NCBI RefSeq assembly: GCF_023716925.1
Contig: NZ_JAMQQG010000281.1
Coordinates: forward strand, 1 to 55,942
Origin: Frankia sp. R82
GTDB lineage: Bacteria; Actinomycetota; Actinomycetes; Frankiales; Frankiaceae
DNA: 55,942 nucleotides
Reading direction: 5' to 3'
Positions within the stretch are counted from its first letter, which is position 1, and the number at the start of each line of letters is the position of its first letter. Under the pieces are notes generated by a model. It saw only the letters and a program-made list of their open reading frames with translations. It was not told the origin of the DNA and searched no databases. Below are positions 25,749-34,448 of the stretch, piece after piece. A program made the position numbers and the translations under genes.

Positions 25749-27941
25749 TCACTCGACCGCATCGTCGACGAACGTATGCCCCGCGTCGGGCGGCACCTCG
25801 TCGACAACCTGTGCGTCCCCCTCGCCGATGTTCTGTAGGTACTCGTTACGGAGATCATAAAGTCGTTTTCCGGAGTCGGCAATCGCCCAAAACCACCAGC
25901 CGTTGATCGAGCGACCGCTGTTGAGTGCCTGGGCTGCCCCCGAAGGCGTGTTGTATGCCTTCTCGCCGATGTAGATGCGACCGTCCTGCGCGACAACCGC
26001 TATGGCTTCGCGATCCTCGATGTATGCCGCCCGGTAACTCTGCTTGAGTACGGTGCCCGCCCTTAACCAACCCTCGGCGACGAGTTGCGCAACATCGACG
26101 GTTACCGTGCTCGGTGCGGCGGTCGTCGCCGCTGTGAGCCCGACGTGTCCAGCGGGAGCCGGCCACACCTGGAGGATCTGGCCGATCAAGAGAGCCGTGC
26201 GTTTCTGGATCTTCGCCTCGTCCCACACTGGATTGCCAAGCTTCAGCGCCTCATTCGTGATAAGCACGTCGCTGACCGACTCAAGGTGGAGCCGCTTTGT
26301 GCTCCATGGTCCATTCGACATCTTGGCGTTCAACGGCGGCGTGACCAAGGTCAGGTTACCGAGCTGCTGTACAACACGGTCGCGTTCGGCCTTCTCGTTC
26401 GGGGTAAAAGAAGCTGGCCAACTCTTCCCCCACTTCTGCGGCATTAGGTGCTCGATGCTGCCCTTTCCTCGGGCTACCGGCCCCATCGCGAGTTTCGCGC
26501 CGTCCGGGTAACCGCGCTTGGCGTCTTCGAGCGCCTCGAGCACCATGCGAAGGCGGACGCGCAGGTATTTCCCGTACGCGGTGGCGCCCGTCAGTGCGGC
26601 ACGGATTTCGTCGTCGCCCGGCCAGTAGCCGACCGCAGTGTGATTGCTGACAAGGTACGCCTCGACTGCGTCAGCGAGGGCTTCCTTGGGCTGGCCACTG
26701 AGGTGCTGGAGGAGATCGATGACGAAGCGGTTCGAGCCCTGCGACGGTGCCTTGACAAGGGTGCGGCGTACGAACCAGCTCTCCAGGATGCCGAGGATGC
26801 GGTTTCGATCCGCCGCCGGGACGGTGGCCTGTTCGGGCTCGTCGAGCCAGATGAGGAGCGGGCGGCCGATCTCCGAGTCGAGCGTGCCGACCCGGTAGCT
26901 GAACAGCTCCGCCCGAGAAAGTGGGCCGTGCGGCTGCTCGGCGCCCTCGATGATCGCCCGGTAGCGGTCGGCGGCGGCCTTGATCTGCGGAAGGAATGCT
27001 CCGATGTCCTTCGCAACAGTGTTGACGTAGTGCTTGAACTGTGTGAAGACCTCGCGGATCGGAAAGTCGAGCAGGGTGCGGGCGGTGAGCCACTGCCAAA
27101 GGAAGAGCGAAGCGCGGGGGTTTTTGATTCGGCCAGTGGTGATCTCCGTCTCCCACCATGGCGTCTCGAAATCGGCCCAATACTTCAGGTAAGCCTTCTC
27201 TATGTCGGCCGAGTTGCCAGGGAGGTTCTGGAAGACGAAGTTCTTGATGAGGTCGGCGGCAGAGAGCGGTGTACCGCGGGCGTTCAGCGTCTCGAAGATC
27301 GCTTGAGCGTCCTCGTTCGTGTCGAGTCGAATACTCGCGATCTCAAGCCGATCCATAATGGTGGCGACAAGAATTCGGGCACGACGTTCAGCGTGGTTGC
27401 CGTCACCGAGCCAGGCCGCGATTGACTCCGCGAAAAACCTGTGGGCGTCACCGAGTCGGGACTTCGCGACCTTCGAGTAGTCGACCGGGGTGGTGGCGGA
27501 CATGACCGAGGCGAACCCGTCGCGGTCGCGGTTCGTCGGCCAAAGTTTGTACCGGTCGGTCTCGGTCTCGCGATAGGCGGGGGGATTCTCCACGAGCGGC
27601 TCGATCTGCTCGGCGAGCGCCGGCCAATGGCGACGCAGCAGCTCGGAGTGGAGCGCGTCGAGGAGAAGCTGGAGCGTTGTGAGGCGTTGCTGGCCATCGA
27701 TGACGTTCCACGCCGGGAGGGCGCCGAGCGTGGTCGGCATCTGCTGGATGACGATCGCGCCGAGGAAGTGCGTCGCCAATGGGTTGTGCTCCGAGATCAC
27801 CTGGATGAGCCGGACGATGTCCTGCCAGAGCGGCTCCCACTGCGTCTCCTTTGACCAGACATAGGGCCGCTGAAAAAGGGGGACGACGAGCTGAGTCGGG
27901 TTGTAGAAGACTTCCTTCGGCTTGACTACGTCAGTCTTCAC
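25749..27941 (-). CDS. DUF262-DUF1524 (GmrSD-like) protein with C-terminal RAMA-like domain
   Basis: 730-residue probable defence nuclease. N-terminal DUF262: VVPLFQRPYVWSKETQW and the ParB-like IDGQQRLTTLQLLLDAL, then ETLNARGTPLSAADLIKN. Middle to C-terminal DUF1524 HNH-like part: GSIEHLMPQKWG and QLGNLTLVTPPLNAKMSN. The last ~100 residues (LRAGTVLKQSYRAAYIEDRE, AYNTPSGAAQALNSGRSING, WWFWAI) resemble the RAMA domain of restriction and methylase proteins. GmrSD homologues cut modified phage DNA using NTPs. GC content is clearly lower than in neighbours, with many A/T third positions. It sits beside tRNA-Ala and the integrase remnant, implying horizontal acquisition. GTG 27941 lacks a strong ribosome-binding site. 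Confidence 0.85.
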   Translation of the reverse strand: MKTDVVKPKEVFYNPTQLVVPLFQRPYVWSKETQWEPLWQDIVRLIQVISEHNPLATHFLGAIVIQQMPTTLGALPAWNVIDGQQRLTTLQLLLDALHSELLRRHWPALAEQIEPLVENPPAYRETETDRYKLWPTNRDRDGFASVMSATTPVDYSKVAKSRLGDAHRFFAESIAAWLGDGNHAERRARILVATIMDRLEIASIRLDTNEDAQAIFETLNARGTPLSAADLIKNFVFQNLPGNSADIEKAYLKYWADFETPWWETEITTGRIKNPRASLFLWQWLTARTLLDFPIREVFTQFKHYVNTVAKDIGAFLPQIKAAADRYRAIIEGAEQPHGPLSRAELFSYRVGTLDSEIGRPLLIWLDEPEQATVPAADRNRILGILESWFVRRTLVKAPSQGSNRFVIDLLQHLSGQPKEALADAVEAYLVSNHTAVGYWPGDDEIRAALTGATAYGKYLRVRLRMVLEALEDAKRGYPDGAKLAMGPVARGKGSIEHLMPQKWGKSWPASFTPNEKAERDRVVQQLGNLTLVTPPLNAKMSNGPWSTKRLHLESVSDVLITNEALKLGNPVWDEAKIQKRTALLIGQILQVWPAPAGHVGLTAATTAAPSTVTVDVAQLVAEGWLRAGTVLKQSYRAAYIEDREAIAVVAQDGRIYIGEKAYNTPSGAAQALNSGRSINGWWFWAIADSGKRLYDLRNEYLQNIGEGDAQVVDEVPPDAGHTFVDDAVE

Positions 27942-28283
27942 CCTGGGCCCCCATCCTGGTCATTGCGACGATTCGACCCATTCTGCCTGGTCATCGCTGG
28001 GACCAGCCCAGATCTTTCGTATCTCAGTCGAATGATCGTGAGTTGAAGTCCAATCTTTGTTGATTTTTAGTTTTTTCGGTTGGTCTGTGTGTGGCTGTGG
28101 CTCCGTTGTCGTGCGGGGTGGGCGGTCAGAAAGGCGTCCATCGCGGCGGCAGCGACGTCCCGCTCGGTTTTCTCGCATTGCACCGACCACCGAACCCGCA
28201 GGGTCCAGGCGTCGGCGTCGGCGTCGGACAGCCGACCAGCGTAGGCCGGCGCCAGCCGGGACGTGGACCTGGAGACTGGGGCG
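27942..28283. other. AT-richer non-coding gap upstream of the DUF262 gene
   Basis: About 340 bp with a distinctly AT-rich core (28005-28085, including gatttttagttttttcgg). It probably holds the minus-strand promoter of the DUF262 gene and one edge of the island. No duplicate of the tRNA-Ala 3' end was seen here. A short minus-strand frame (ends near 28067) is uncertain. Confidence 0.5.
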
Positions 28284-28830
28284 ATGGACGCTGTGCGGTC
28301 GGATTCCGAGTTGTTGCTGCGGTTCCTGCGCGCCGGCTCGGAAGAATGGCCTGTGCTTGCGGGTCCGGTCGTGGCCGGCGTCGGGTCACAGCGGCTTCGC
28401 GGGATCGTCGCGGCGACCCGGGAGCGGGTCGGGTGCTTCTGGACGGTCAGCGACAGCGCGGACGGCCTGGTCGTCGACGGACCGGCCGGCAAGGTCCTGG
28501 CGTGGGTGCGGACGGACGCCGACGGGATGATCACTGGGCTGCTGCTGGACGGTTCCTCCCGCCGGTAACCCCGGATACGTCTGCCGCCCTGGACGCGGGA
28601 GGTGATCCCCGGCGTGGTGTGGGCCGTGCTGGTGGCGCTGGCAGCCTGGCGGTGCTGGCAGGCCGGATCGGTCTCCGGCTGGATCGCGGCCGTGATCATT
28701 ATCGCGGCTCTCTTCGTCCTGTTCGAGGCCCGGGGCACCCCGGCAACGCTCACCTTCTGGGTGCGCCGTGGCCTGGAAACAGGCGGCGTTCTGGCCGTCG
28801 CCTCGCTGATCCGGGTGCCTGGTCTTGCCT
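28284..28830 (+). pseudogene. Interrupted membrane-protein gene (in-frame stop at 28566)
   Basis: Two open segments lie in the same frame, separated only by TAA 28566-28568. The first (ATG 28284, GGAG upstream) encodes ~94 residues with ATRERVGCFWTVSDSADGL and ends DADGMITGLLLDGSSRR. After the stop the frame continues PRIRLPPWTREVIPGVVWAV with three hydrophobic helices. The second segment has no suitably spaced Shine-Dalgarno of its own. It reads naturally as one protein with a soluble domain followed by membrane helices, broken by one nonsense codon. The frame then runs into acpP antisense, so the natural C-terminus is unclear. Function unknown. Confidence 0.5.
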
Positions 28831-29071
28831 ATGCCCACCGTCGGTGCGCGTTGATCCAGTTGATGGCATCCTGCACGGTGTTGATCTCCTCGGCGTCCTC
28901 GTCGGAGATACCGATGGAGAACTCCTCTTCCAGGGCCACGCCCAGCTCGACAAGGTCCAGGGAGTCCGCTCCCAGGTCGTCGACGAAGGACGCGCTGTTC
29001 GTCACCTCCTCCGTCTTGACGTTCAGCTGCTCCGCGACCACATTCTTGACGCGATCTTCGACGGTGGACAC
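28829..29071 (-). CDS. acpP: Acyl carrier protein
   Basis: 80-residue ACP that carries acyl chains on a phosphopantetheine arm. The attachment motif [10 protein letters not shown] places the modified Ser at residue 37, and the protein has the four-helix, strongly acidic profile of type II fatty-acid synthase ACPs. GTG 29071 is preferred: AGGAGG lies 7 bp upstream and the sequence then starts [12 protein letters not shown]; an ATG at 29098 is possible. No fab genes are adjacent. Confidence 0.92.
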   Translation of the reverse strand: MSTVEDRVKNVVAEQLNVKTEEVTNSASFVDDLGADSLDLVELGVALEEEFSIGISDEDAEEINTVQDAINWINAHRRWA

Positions 29072-29259
29072 TTCGCGGCCTCCTGCTTCGGTGTGCATGG
29101 GAACGGACACGATCCGCATATTCTCCGATCGGTCCACACGGCGAGCCCCGTCGCCCACCTCTGATGGGTGATGCTCGCCACGTGAACCCTGTCCGGTCTG
29201 ATGCCATGCCCGCCCGGCCGGGGACAGCAGCGCCGGTGGCAACGGGCGCGCGGTCCTAC

Positions 29260-29303
29260 GCTCCCAGGGTCTGCGGTCGTGGCTCCCAGGGTGTCCGGTC
29301 GTG
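29260..29303. repeat. Two 22-bp imperfect tandem repeats upstream of acpP
   Basis: gctcccagggtctgcggtcgtg is followed directly by gctcccagggtgtccggtcgtg. They lie ~190 bp upstream of acpP in the 535-bp gap 29072-29606, which otherwise has only weak open frames and no supported gene. Confidence 0.75.
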
Positions 29304-29606
29304 AGCTTTCTCGGCATCGAGGTGACCAGCCCGCAGGCGTTTTTCGTCAGCGAGCTCGGTGCCGACCCCGCCGATGACCGGGGTCTGGCGGACTGGCCGC
29401 TGGCTCCCACCCAGATCCTCGGCGGCCTCACCGAGGGGATGGTCCTGCACGGTCCCGTTCGACCTGGTGCTCAGCTGCCTGGGAGTCCCTGCGGTCGCCG
29501 GCCGATTCCTGGCCCGGACCGGGGCCTGATCGGAAGCACGCCGCCTGGACAGGTGACTGACGCCGTCCTCGCCGTTGGCGGGGCGGCCGAGCAGAGGAAG
29601 AACGCG

Positions 29607-30086
29607 TCAGGTCGTGGTGGCCACCAGGGCGAGCAGGACCAGGGCGGTGAGGGCGGCGACCGTGCGGATGGAGTTGAAGAAGTCCCAGCGGGCGCGGTGG
29701 GACTGCCAGTCGCTGGGGGGCGCGTCCGGGGTCCAGGTGGCCATCGCGTTGTTGATGGGGAGGTCACCTCGGACGGTGACGATGATGTTGGTGAAGACGG
29801 CCACCGCGGCGATCGCGGCGAGGATCGCGCCGGTGGCGGGGCCGGTCACGGCGGCGGCCACGGCGAGGGCGATCGTCGAGAGGAGGCTGGTGATCTGCAG
29901 GGGTTTCATGAACTTCGGGTAGCTCACGTCGAACGCCTGCTTGACGGTCACGTAGGTGGTCGCGGGCAGGGTGTGCATCGCGGGCCGCACGGCGACCAGA
30001 CCGATGGTCATCGTGCCGGCGACCAGGCCGGTCAGAACGAGGGAGATGACGACAAGGGCCGAGACCATGATTGTTCGGCTCTCCAT
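29607..30086 (-). CDS. DUF1772 (anthrone oxygenase-like) membrane protein
   Basis: 159-residue protein with four hydrophobic helices. The segment YVTVKQAFDVSYPKFMKPLQ followed by helices and ARWDFFNSIRTVAALTALVL near the C-terminus is typical of DUF1772, a family that includes anthrone oxygenases. No catalytic assignment is possible. ATG 30068 (GGAGAG upstream) is an alternative start. The 223-bp gap to the methyltransferase gene contains no gene. Confidence 0.75.
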   Translation of the reverse strand: MESRTIMVSALVVISLVLTGLVAGTMTIGLVAVRPAMHTLPATTYVTVKQAFDVSYPKFMKPLQITSLLSTIALAVAAAVTGPATGAILAAIAAVAVFTNIIVTVRGDLPINNAMATWTPDAPPSDWQSHRARWDFFNSIRTVAALTALVLLALVATTT

Positions 30087-30309
30087 CCATCAGGTGCGGC
30101 TGAGTGGATGTGTTCGTACCAAGCCGAACAGGTCGTCGTGACCCGTTGGCCACTTCCTGCCGGGCGTGGGCCTCGCCTGGTGGCGGAACAGGCGGAACGG
30201 GCTGGCCTGCGGGACGTCGCTCCTGTCCGCGACGGCACCGGGCGAGCATCCACCCGAGTGCGGGCGGGCCGGCTGGAGGAGCACGAGCCATCCGAAGGTT
30301 TCGAAACGG

Positions 30310-31044
30310 TTACGCCCCGGCAGCCGGAAGGCTCACCTTACGGCCACGAATATGCAGGAAACGAGGGTTCCTCCGCATGTCGGCAAGGCCAGGGTACTTT
30401 TGCACCATGGCGGCGCTCGGCCGGGGCTCGGCCATGTAGTCACACACGAGACCGGCTTCCGCGAGCATCAGAAAATAGCTGCTGACGGTCCGGTGCGCAC
30501 TGTGCAGATGTATGGACTTCTCACCTATATAGACGTGTTCGTCATAGTCCCTCTCCTCGAAATAGCTGGTGTGATCACTGTCCGGCCGGGATGAGATGGC
30601 CTGCCACGACGAGAGTGGGTGGACGACGGAGAGGCACAGCGTGCCACCGGGTTCGAGAACGCGGCTGGCTTCGTCGATGGCCTTCGGCGCATCGGTGATG
30701 TCCTGGAGGGACATCGATGCGATGACAAGATCGAAGACGCCGTTCCGGAAGGGGAGATCGGTTCCGTCGGCGAGGATCGTCCGAAGGGGCGGATCTCCGT
30801 CCAGGGCCTTGCGGACCAGGTACGGAGAGATGTCCAGTCCGACGACGTCGACTCCGGCCCGGAGCAGATGCCTGCTCACCCTGCCCTCGCCGCAGCCCAG
30901 ATCGAGTGCCCGCTTCGCCTCTGGTGGAACCATCCTCAGCAGCGACGGCAGATTGAAATGCCAGAAGTAGAAGTCATGGCCGGGGTCGCGCGCCCAGGAG
31001 GACCAGTCCTCGGCAAGGTTCTTCCATCTGTCGAGCAGTGACAT
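30310..31044 (-). CDS. SAM-dependent class I methyltransferase
   Basis: 244-residue methyltransferase with motif I ALDLGCGEGRVSRHLL, motif II VVGLDISPYLV, the acidic DLVIAS strand and LEPGGTLCLSVVHPL. The substrate is unknown. It begins 9 bp after the stop of the toroid-like membrane protein gene, so it is the third gene of a minus-strand operon with the TrpF-like gene. Third-position GC is lower than the genome norm, as in its two partners. Confidence 0.85.
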   Translation of the reverse strand: MSLLDRWKNLAEDWSSWARDPGHDFYFWHFNLPSLLRMVPPEAKRALDLGCGEGRVSRHLLRAGVDVVGLDISPYLVRKALDGDPPLRTILADGTDLPFRNGVFDLVIASMSLQDITDAPKAIDEASRVLEPGGTLCLSVVHPLSSWQAISSRPDSDHTSYFEERDYDEHVYIGEKSIHLHSAHRTVSSYFLMLAEAGLVCDYMAEPRPSAAMVQKYPGLADMRRNPRFLHIRGRKVSLPAAGA

Positions 31045-31053
31045 CCGACATCC

Positions 31054-32352
31054 TCAGGTGACGAGATATGTGACGATGGGCAAAGCTACCGCAGTGACAG
31101 CACCATAGATCGACAGTGCTATGTTCCGATTTGGAGTACGTGGCAGTCGGGCGGCCAGGTAGCCGTACCATCCGATCGCGAGGAAATAGACGAGAGTGCA
31201 GGCGAGGACCTTGCGTGATATGTCGGTGAGGGCGATTCCGCCCAGCATGAAGGTAGTGAAAATGGAGATCGTGGTCGTGAACAGCGTGCCGACGGCGAGA
31301 CCAGCCGTGCTGTTCATGATGATCGCGTTCCCGCCGAAGGTGGGGGCGATCTGCTGGGCGTCGGTGTGATGGCGCCCGTCAATGCGGCAGAAGAGCTCGA
31401 GCACATCACCGGGTGACGCCTGTGCGAACGCCTGCTTCACCATCACCATCGTCTGTATGCCATGGGTGGTGGAATATGTGGTCGCCGGGCCTGCTTCGTT
31501 GAGCGCGAAGGCTCCCTCTTCGCCATCGGTTCCAGTACGTTGATGCCGCATCAGTTCGCCGAAATGCTGGCGAACTGCCGGGTTGAAAAGCTGTGAGGGT
31601 TCGATTCGCAGGACCGCCTGAATGACGATGGCCAGGTTCGGGTGCCGCCACTTGTCCCGAATCGGCCCACGAGAGAACTGTTCTTCCTCGACCGGGATGG
31701 GGCCGGCAAGTGCGTCGAGCAGCCGCTGCAGGCCCACCTTCACGGCGCGCCGGTAGGCGCTGTTCCGCCATTGTGAGAAGGCGGGCTCCGAGAGCGCCAG
31801 CAGCGCCCATGACGTGTGCGCGATGGCGCAGTCCAGGTTACTGGGACGGCCCAGATCTGTCAGGAGCCACTGCCAGGCCGCCATGTAGTGCAGCGCAAGC
31901 GCCGGTACGGACTCGCGGACGGACAACTCGCCGACCGCGACGAGGACCACCGCGGTCGCGAACGAGGACTCGCCGAGGGTCGGCGCGAGAGACCAGCCGC
32001 GGCCGGTGAACTTTCTCCGCAGATCGCGAAGCGTTCGGCTTATGTGCTGGTCGCGGGCCCGTGTCTTCGGTAATCGGCACAGTCCACGCAGGCGCCAGGC
32101 CTGGTCGATGGGCGTGTCGAACACCCATCGCCGGCCGTCTGGCCAGACGACCTCCCACGTGGCCAGCGCATCCAGAAGACGCTCGAGTTCCGTAGCCGAA
32201 CTTCCTGTGTGCGAGAGCGCCACCACGACCTCGGCCGTGTTCTGCGGATTGGGGCTGACGTCGGCCACCCACCCCCATCCTCCGGCTGGCGACTCGGCCT
32301 CCTCGAGCCAGCGGCAGGCGAGATCGATCCTTCTATCTATTGATATCTGCAT
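31054..32352 (-). CDS. Prenyltransferase/terpene-cyclase-like toroid protein with C-terminal membrane helices
   Basis: 432-residue protein. The N-terminal ~310 residues have repeated helix pairs and terpene-cyclase/prenyltransferase-like repeats, such as SPAGGWGWVADVSPNPQNTA, FTGRGWSLAPTLGESSFATA and LDCAIAHTSWALLALSEP. No DxDD motif is present, so squalene-type cyclisation is unlikely. The last ~100 residues form about three membrane helices. ATG 32352 has GGAG 5 bp upstream and overlaps the 3' end of the TrpF-like gene by 20 bp. The function is not known; the fold assignment is moderately confident. Confidence 0.65.
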   Translation of the reverse strand: MQISIDRRIDLACRWLEEAESPAGGWGWVADVSPNPQNTAEVVVALSHTGSSATELERLLDALATWEVVWPDGRRWVFDTPIDQAWRLRGLCRLPKTRARDQHISRTLRDLRRKFTGRGWSLAPTLGESSFATAVVLVAVGELSVRESVPALALHYMAAWQWLLTDLGRPSNLDCAIAHTSWALLALSEPAFSQWRNSAYRRAVKVGLQRLLDALAGPIPVEEEQFSRGPIRDKWRHPNLAIVIQAVLRIEPSQLFNPAVRQHFGELMRHQRTGTDGEEGAFALNEAGPATTYSTTHGIQTMVMVKQAFAQASPGDVLELFCRIDGRHHTDAQQIAPTFGGNAIIMNSTAGLAVGTLFTTTISIFTTFMLGGIALTDISRKVLACTLVYFLAIGWYGYLAARLPRTPNRNIALSIYGAVTAVALPIVTYLVT

Positions 32353-33004
32353 TGGCACTCCGCACAAAACCTTCGACCAGGTCGAGAATTTTGGCGCCGT
32401 TCCGCTCGACCCCGCTGTTGACGTTCACTCCCCAGGGCCGTACTGTTCGGACAGCTTCACCGACGTTCTCCGGGCGGAGCCCTCCCGCGAGAATGACCGG
32501 GATGAGCGATTCCTTGACTATTCCCGCCGAGACCGACCAGTCGTGGGTGAGTCCGGTGCCCCCGATCCGGTTCTCCGTGTAGTTGACCGAGTCCAGCACC
32601 AGACCATCCACCAGCGAGCTCCATGGCTCACTGGTCGGGGTGTCGCGGTCATCGACGACATGAATGGCCTTGAGTAGACGTATGTGTGGGGTGGTGGCGC
32701 GGAGAACGGGAATCGTGGCGGGGTCCACATCGCCATGAAGCTGGATGGTGTCGATGGGAAGCCGGGCGAGGTCGAGTATCTCGTCGACAGCGGTCGCGTG
32801 GGTGACCGCGTATCGGCCTACATACGGGGGCACACGGCGAAGGAGCTCCGCGGCCGTCGCCAGGTCCACCGCGTCCTCGGCACGGTGCCTGACCTGGACG
32901 AGCACTCCTATTGCGTCTGCTCCCCCTTCGACACAGGCGATGACGTCCTGATGCGTCTGATTGGCACAGATAGAAGTACGTATGCGGAGCGTGGGTAGGG
33001 TCAT
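32333..33004 (-). CDS. Phosphoribosylanthranilate isomerase-like (TrpF-family) protein
   Basis: 223-residue (beta/alpha)8 protein. TrpF signatures are visible: the IxxQLHGDVD strand, LVLDS with the Asp acid, GGTG phosphate loop, PVILAGGLRPENV and WGVNVNSGVE. The N-terminal KICG box is altered to SICA but keeps the catalytic Cys13. ATG 33004 has AGGAGG upstream. Actinobacteria normally lack trpF because PriA does both isomerisations, and no trp genes are near. Being first in an operon with a toroid-like membrane protein and a methyltransferase, it probably serves a specialised pathway. Confidence 0.78.
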   Translation of the reverse strand: MTLPTLRIRTSICANQTHQDVIACVEGGADAIGVLVQVRHRAEDAVDLATAAELLRRVPPYVGRYAVTHATAVDEILDLARLPIDTIQLHGDVDPATIPVLRATTPHIRLLKAIHVVDDRDTPTSEPWSSLVDGLVLDSVNYTENRIGGTGLTHDWSVSAGIVKESLIPVILAGGLRPENVGEAVRTVRPWGVNVNSGVERNGAKILDLVEGFVRSANADINR

Positions 33005-33375
33005 ATCTCCTCCTGTGGTGTTCTTTTGGTTCCGAAACGTCCGTCTCCGATTTCCCGAAAACCTGCGGGTTCATTCTCCCACCGGGTGCCGGAGTGGTTC
33101 GTCGGCGTCGTGTGGTCGTACGGAAAAAGTTAGAAAATGACATTGTGGTGAATGAGGAGCACTGCTGCGACACCGCCGGGTCCTGGCTCACCCAACCTGC
33201 CTGGTGGCGCCGGGTGGCCCTGCGTCGGCCGCCGGCCTTTGCCTCGACCCCTGCATATCGGTACAGCGCCGTACTTCGCCGAACGATGTTCGCCATCGGC
33301 CCGGCCCGGCCCTTGTTTCCGTCTCTGCCCTGGTCAACTGCCATCACGGGCGTCCGCCTCCCCCGAGGAGCCACC

Positions 33376-33655
33376 TCAACAACTGACAACGATGCCAGGT
33401 GATTGGTGCCGCTTCGCAGCCAAAATCCCATGACAGGGGGGAGAACCCCGCCGGAATGTATTGGCGGCACGTGTCCGGTCGTCACGCACCGCAGGCAACG
33501 CGTTTGTCAGGTGGCGTGCGTCGACCATGTGGCACAGGGGCCTGGGGTTCCGGACGAGCCACGCGAGGACAGGCGCAAGCCGCTGACGTCGCAGAGGGCC
33601 AGCGTTGCAGTGGGCCGCCGACGTCGCAGAAGGCAGTGGCCGGCCGCGTGAACAG
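33376..33655 (-). pseudogene. Possible decayed STAS (anti-sigma-factor antagonist) domain
   Basis: Two minus-strand frames carry pieces of a STAS domain. One reads ATLALCDVSGLRL, like the DSSGL phosphorylation loop. Another frame, about 25 bp further, reads LVRNPRPLCHMVDARHLTNA followed by LPAV, like the C-terminal strand-helix of STAS antagonists. A near-duplicate of the first piece (ATAFCDVGG) lies just upstream. The fragments cannot be joined without a frameshift and a deletion. The rest of 33005-33901 (about 900 bp) shows no gene. Confidence 0.35.
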
Positions 33656-33901
33656 ACTGCCGACGATCGGATGACGACATGGACCGCCGGGCCAGATTGC
33701 AACTCTCCGTAACGGAAAGCGTCGGGCGGGGCGGCGGGTGCATGCGATCACATTGCTGCCGCTATCGGGCTGTTCGCCGAGAACGGGCTGGACAGGCGCC
33801 GCTCGGGGTGAGCGGAACCACCTGGCGGCGGGCGGGGAGATCCACCGTGAACGGGGAGTCCCGGCCGGCGGGCGCGTGGCCAGCCGGCCGGTGCGCCAGT
33901 A

Positions 33902-34216
33902 CTATGCGGAGCCGCCGGCCACCGAACGTTGGACGACCTCGAACTCGAGCAGGGACGCGCCGGAGGAGACCGGGCGGGCGCGCTCGCCGGAGTGTGCCTC
34001 CATGGCCGGGCCGGTGAGCCAGGCCTGGAAGGACTCCTCGCTGTCCCAGTGGGTCACGACGAAGTAGCGGTTGTCGCCCTTCACGGGACGCAGCAGCTCG
34101 AACGAGACGAAGCCGGGCTGGCCGTCCACCGCGTGCAGGCGGTTGGCGAAGCGCTTCTCCAGCTCGGGGCCGGCGCCCTCGGGCACCTCGATGGCATTGA
34201 TCTTCACAACGGTCAC
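33902..34216 (-). CDS. mhuD: MhuD-type haem-degrading monooxygenase
   Basis: 104-residue ABM-fold enzyme that opens haem and releases iron. It starts MTVVKINAIEVPEGAGPELE and contains RPVKGDNRYFVVTHW, nearly the sequence of mycobacterial MhuD. The three MhuD active-site residues fall at identical positions: Asn7, Trp66 and His75 (haem ligand). Single gene, divergent from 34449; the 232-bp gap probably holds its promoter. The product may recycle haem or leghaemoglobin-like haem, which is inference. Confidence 0.88.
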   Translation of the reverse strand: MTVVKINAIEVPEGAGPELEKRFANRLHAVDGQPGFVSFELLRPVKGDNRYFVVTHWDSEESFQAWLTGPAMEAHSGERARPVSSGASLLEFEVVQRSVAGGSA

Positions 34217-34448
34217 CTGTTCAGACTAGGCCCAATTGCGGCCACCGATGCGCGGCGCGGCGACGTCAACCGCGGCACCTGCGCACCCGCGACGCGCCTC
34301 GACAGGAGACGCCAGGCGTGCAGGATCGCACCGCATCCATGCCTGCGGCCGGGAAGGATGCCTCGGGTGGATATCGGGATGGTGTCGTGTCCGGATTCTG
34401 ACGGCGTGGAGTGGGCTGACCAGGTGAAGGGCGACCTATTGTGGCGAC

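Noticed and set aside
29301-30485. Plus-strand open frame across the acpP upstream gap and DUF1772
   Set aside because: The first ~60 residues look slightly protein-like, but the rest is antisense of a clear DUF1772 protein and no homologous family is recognised.
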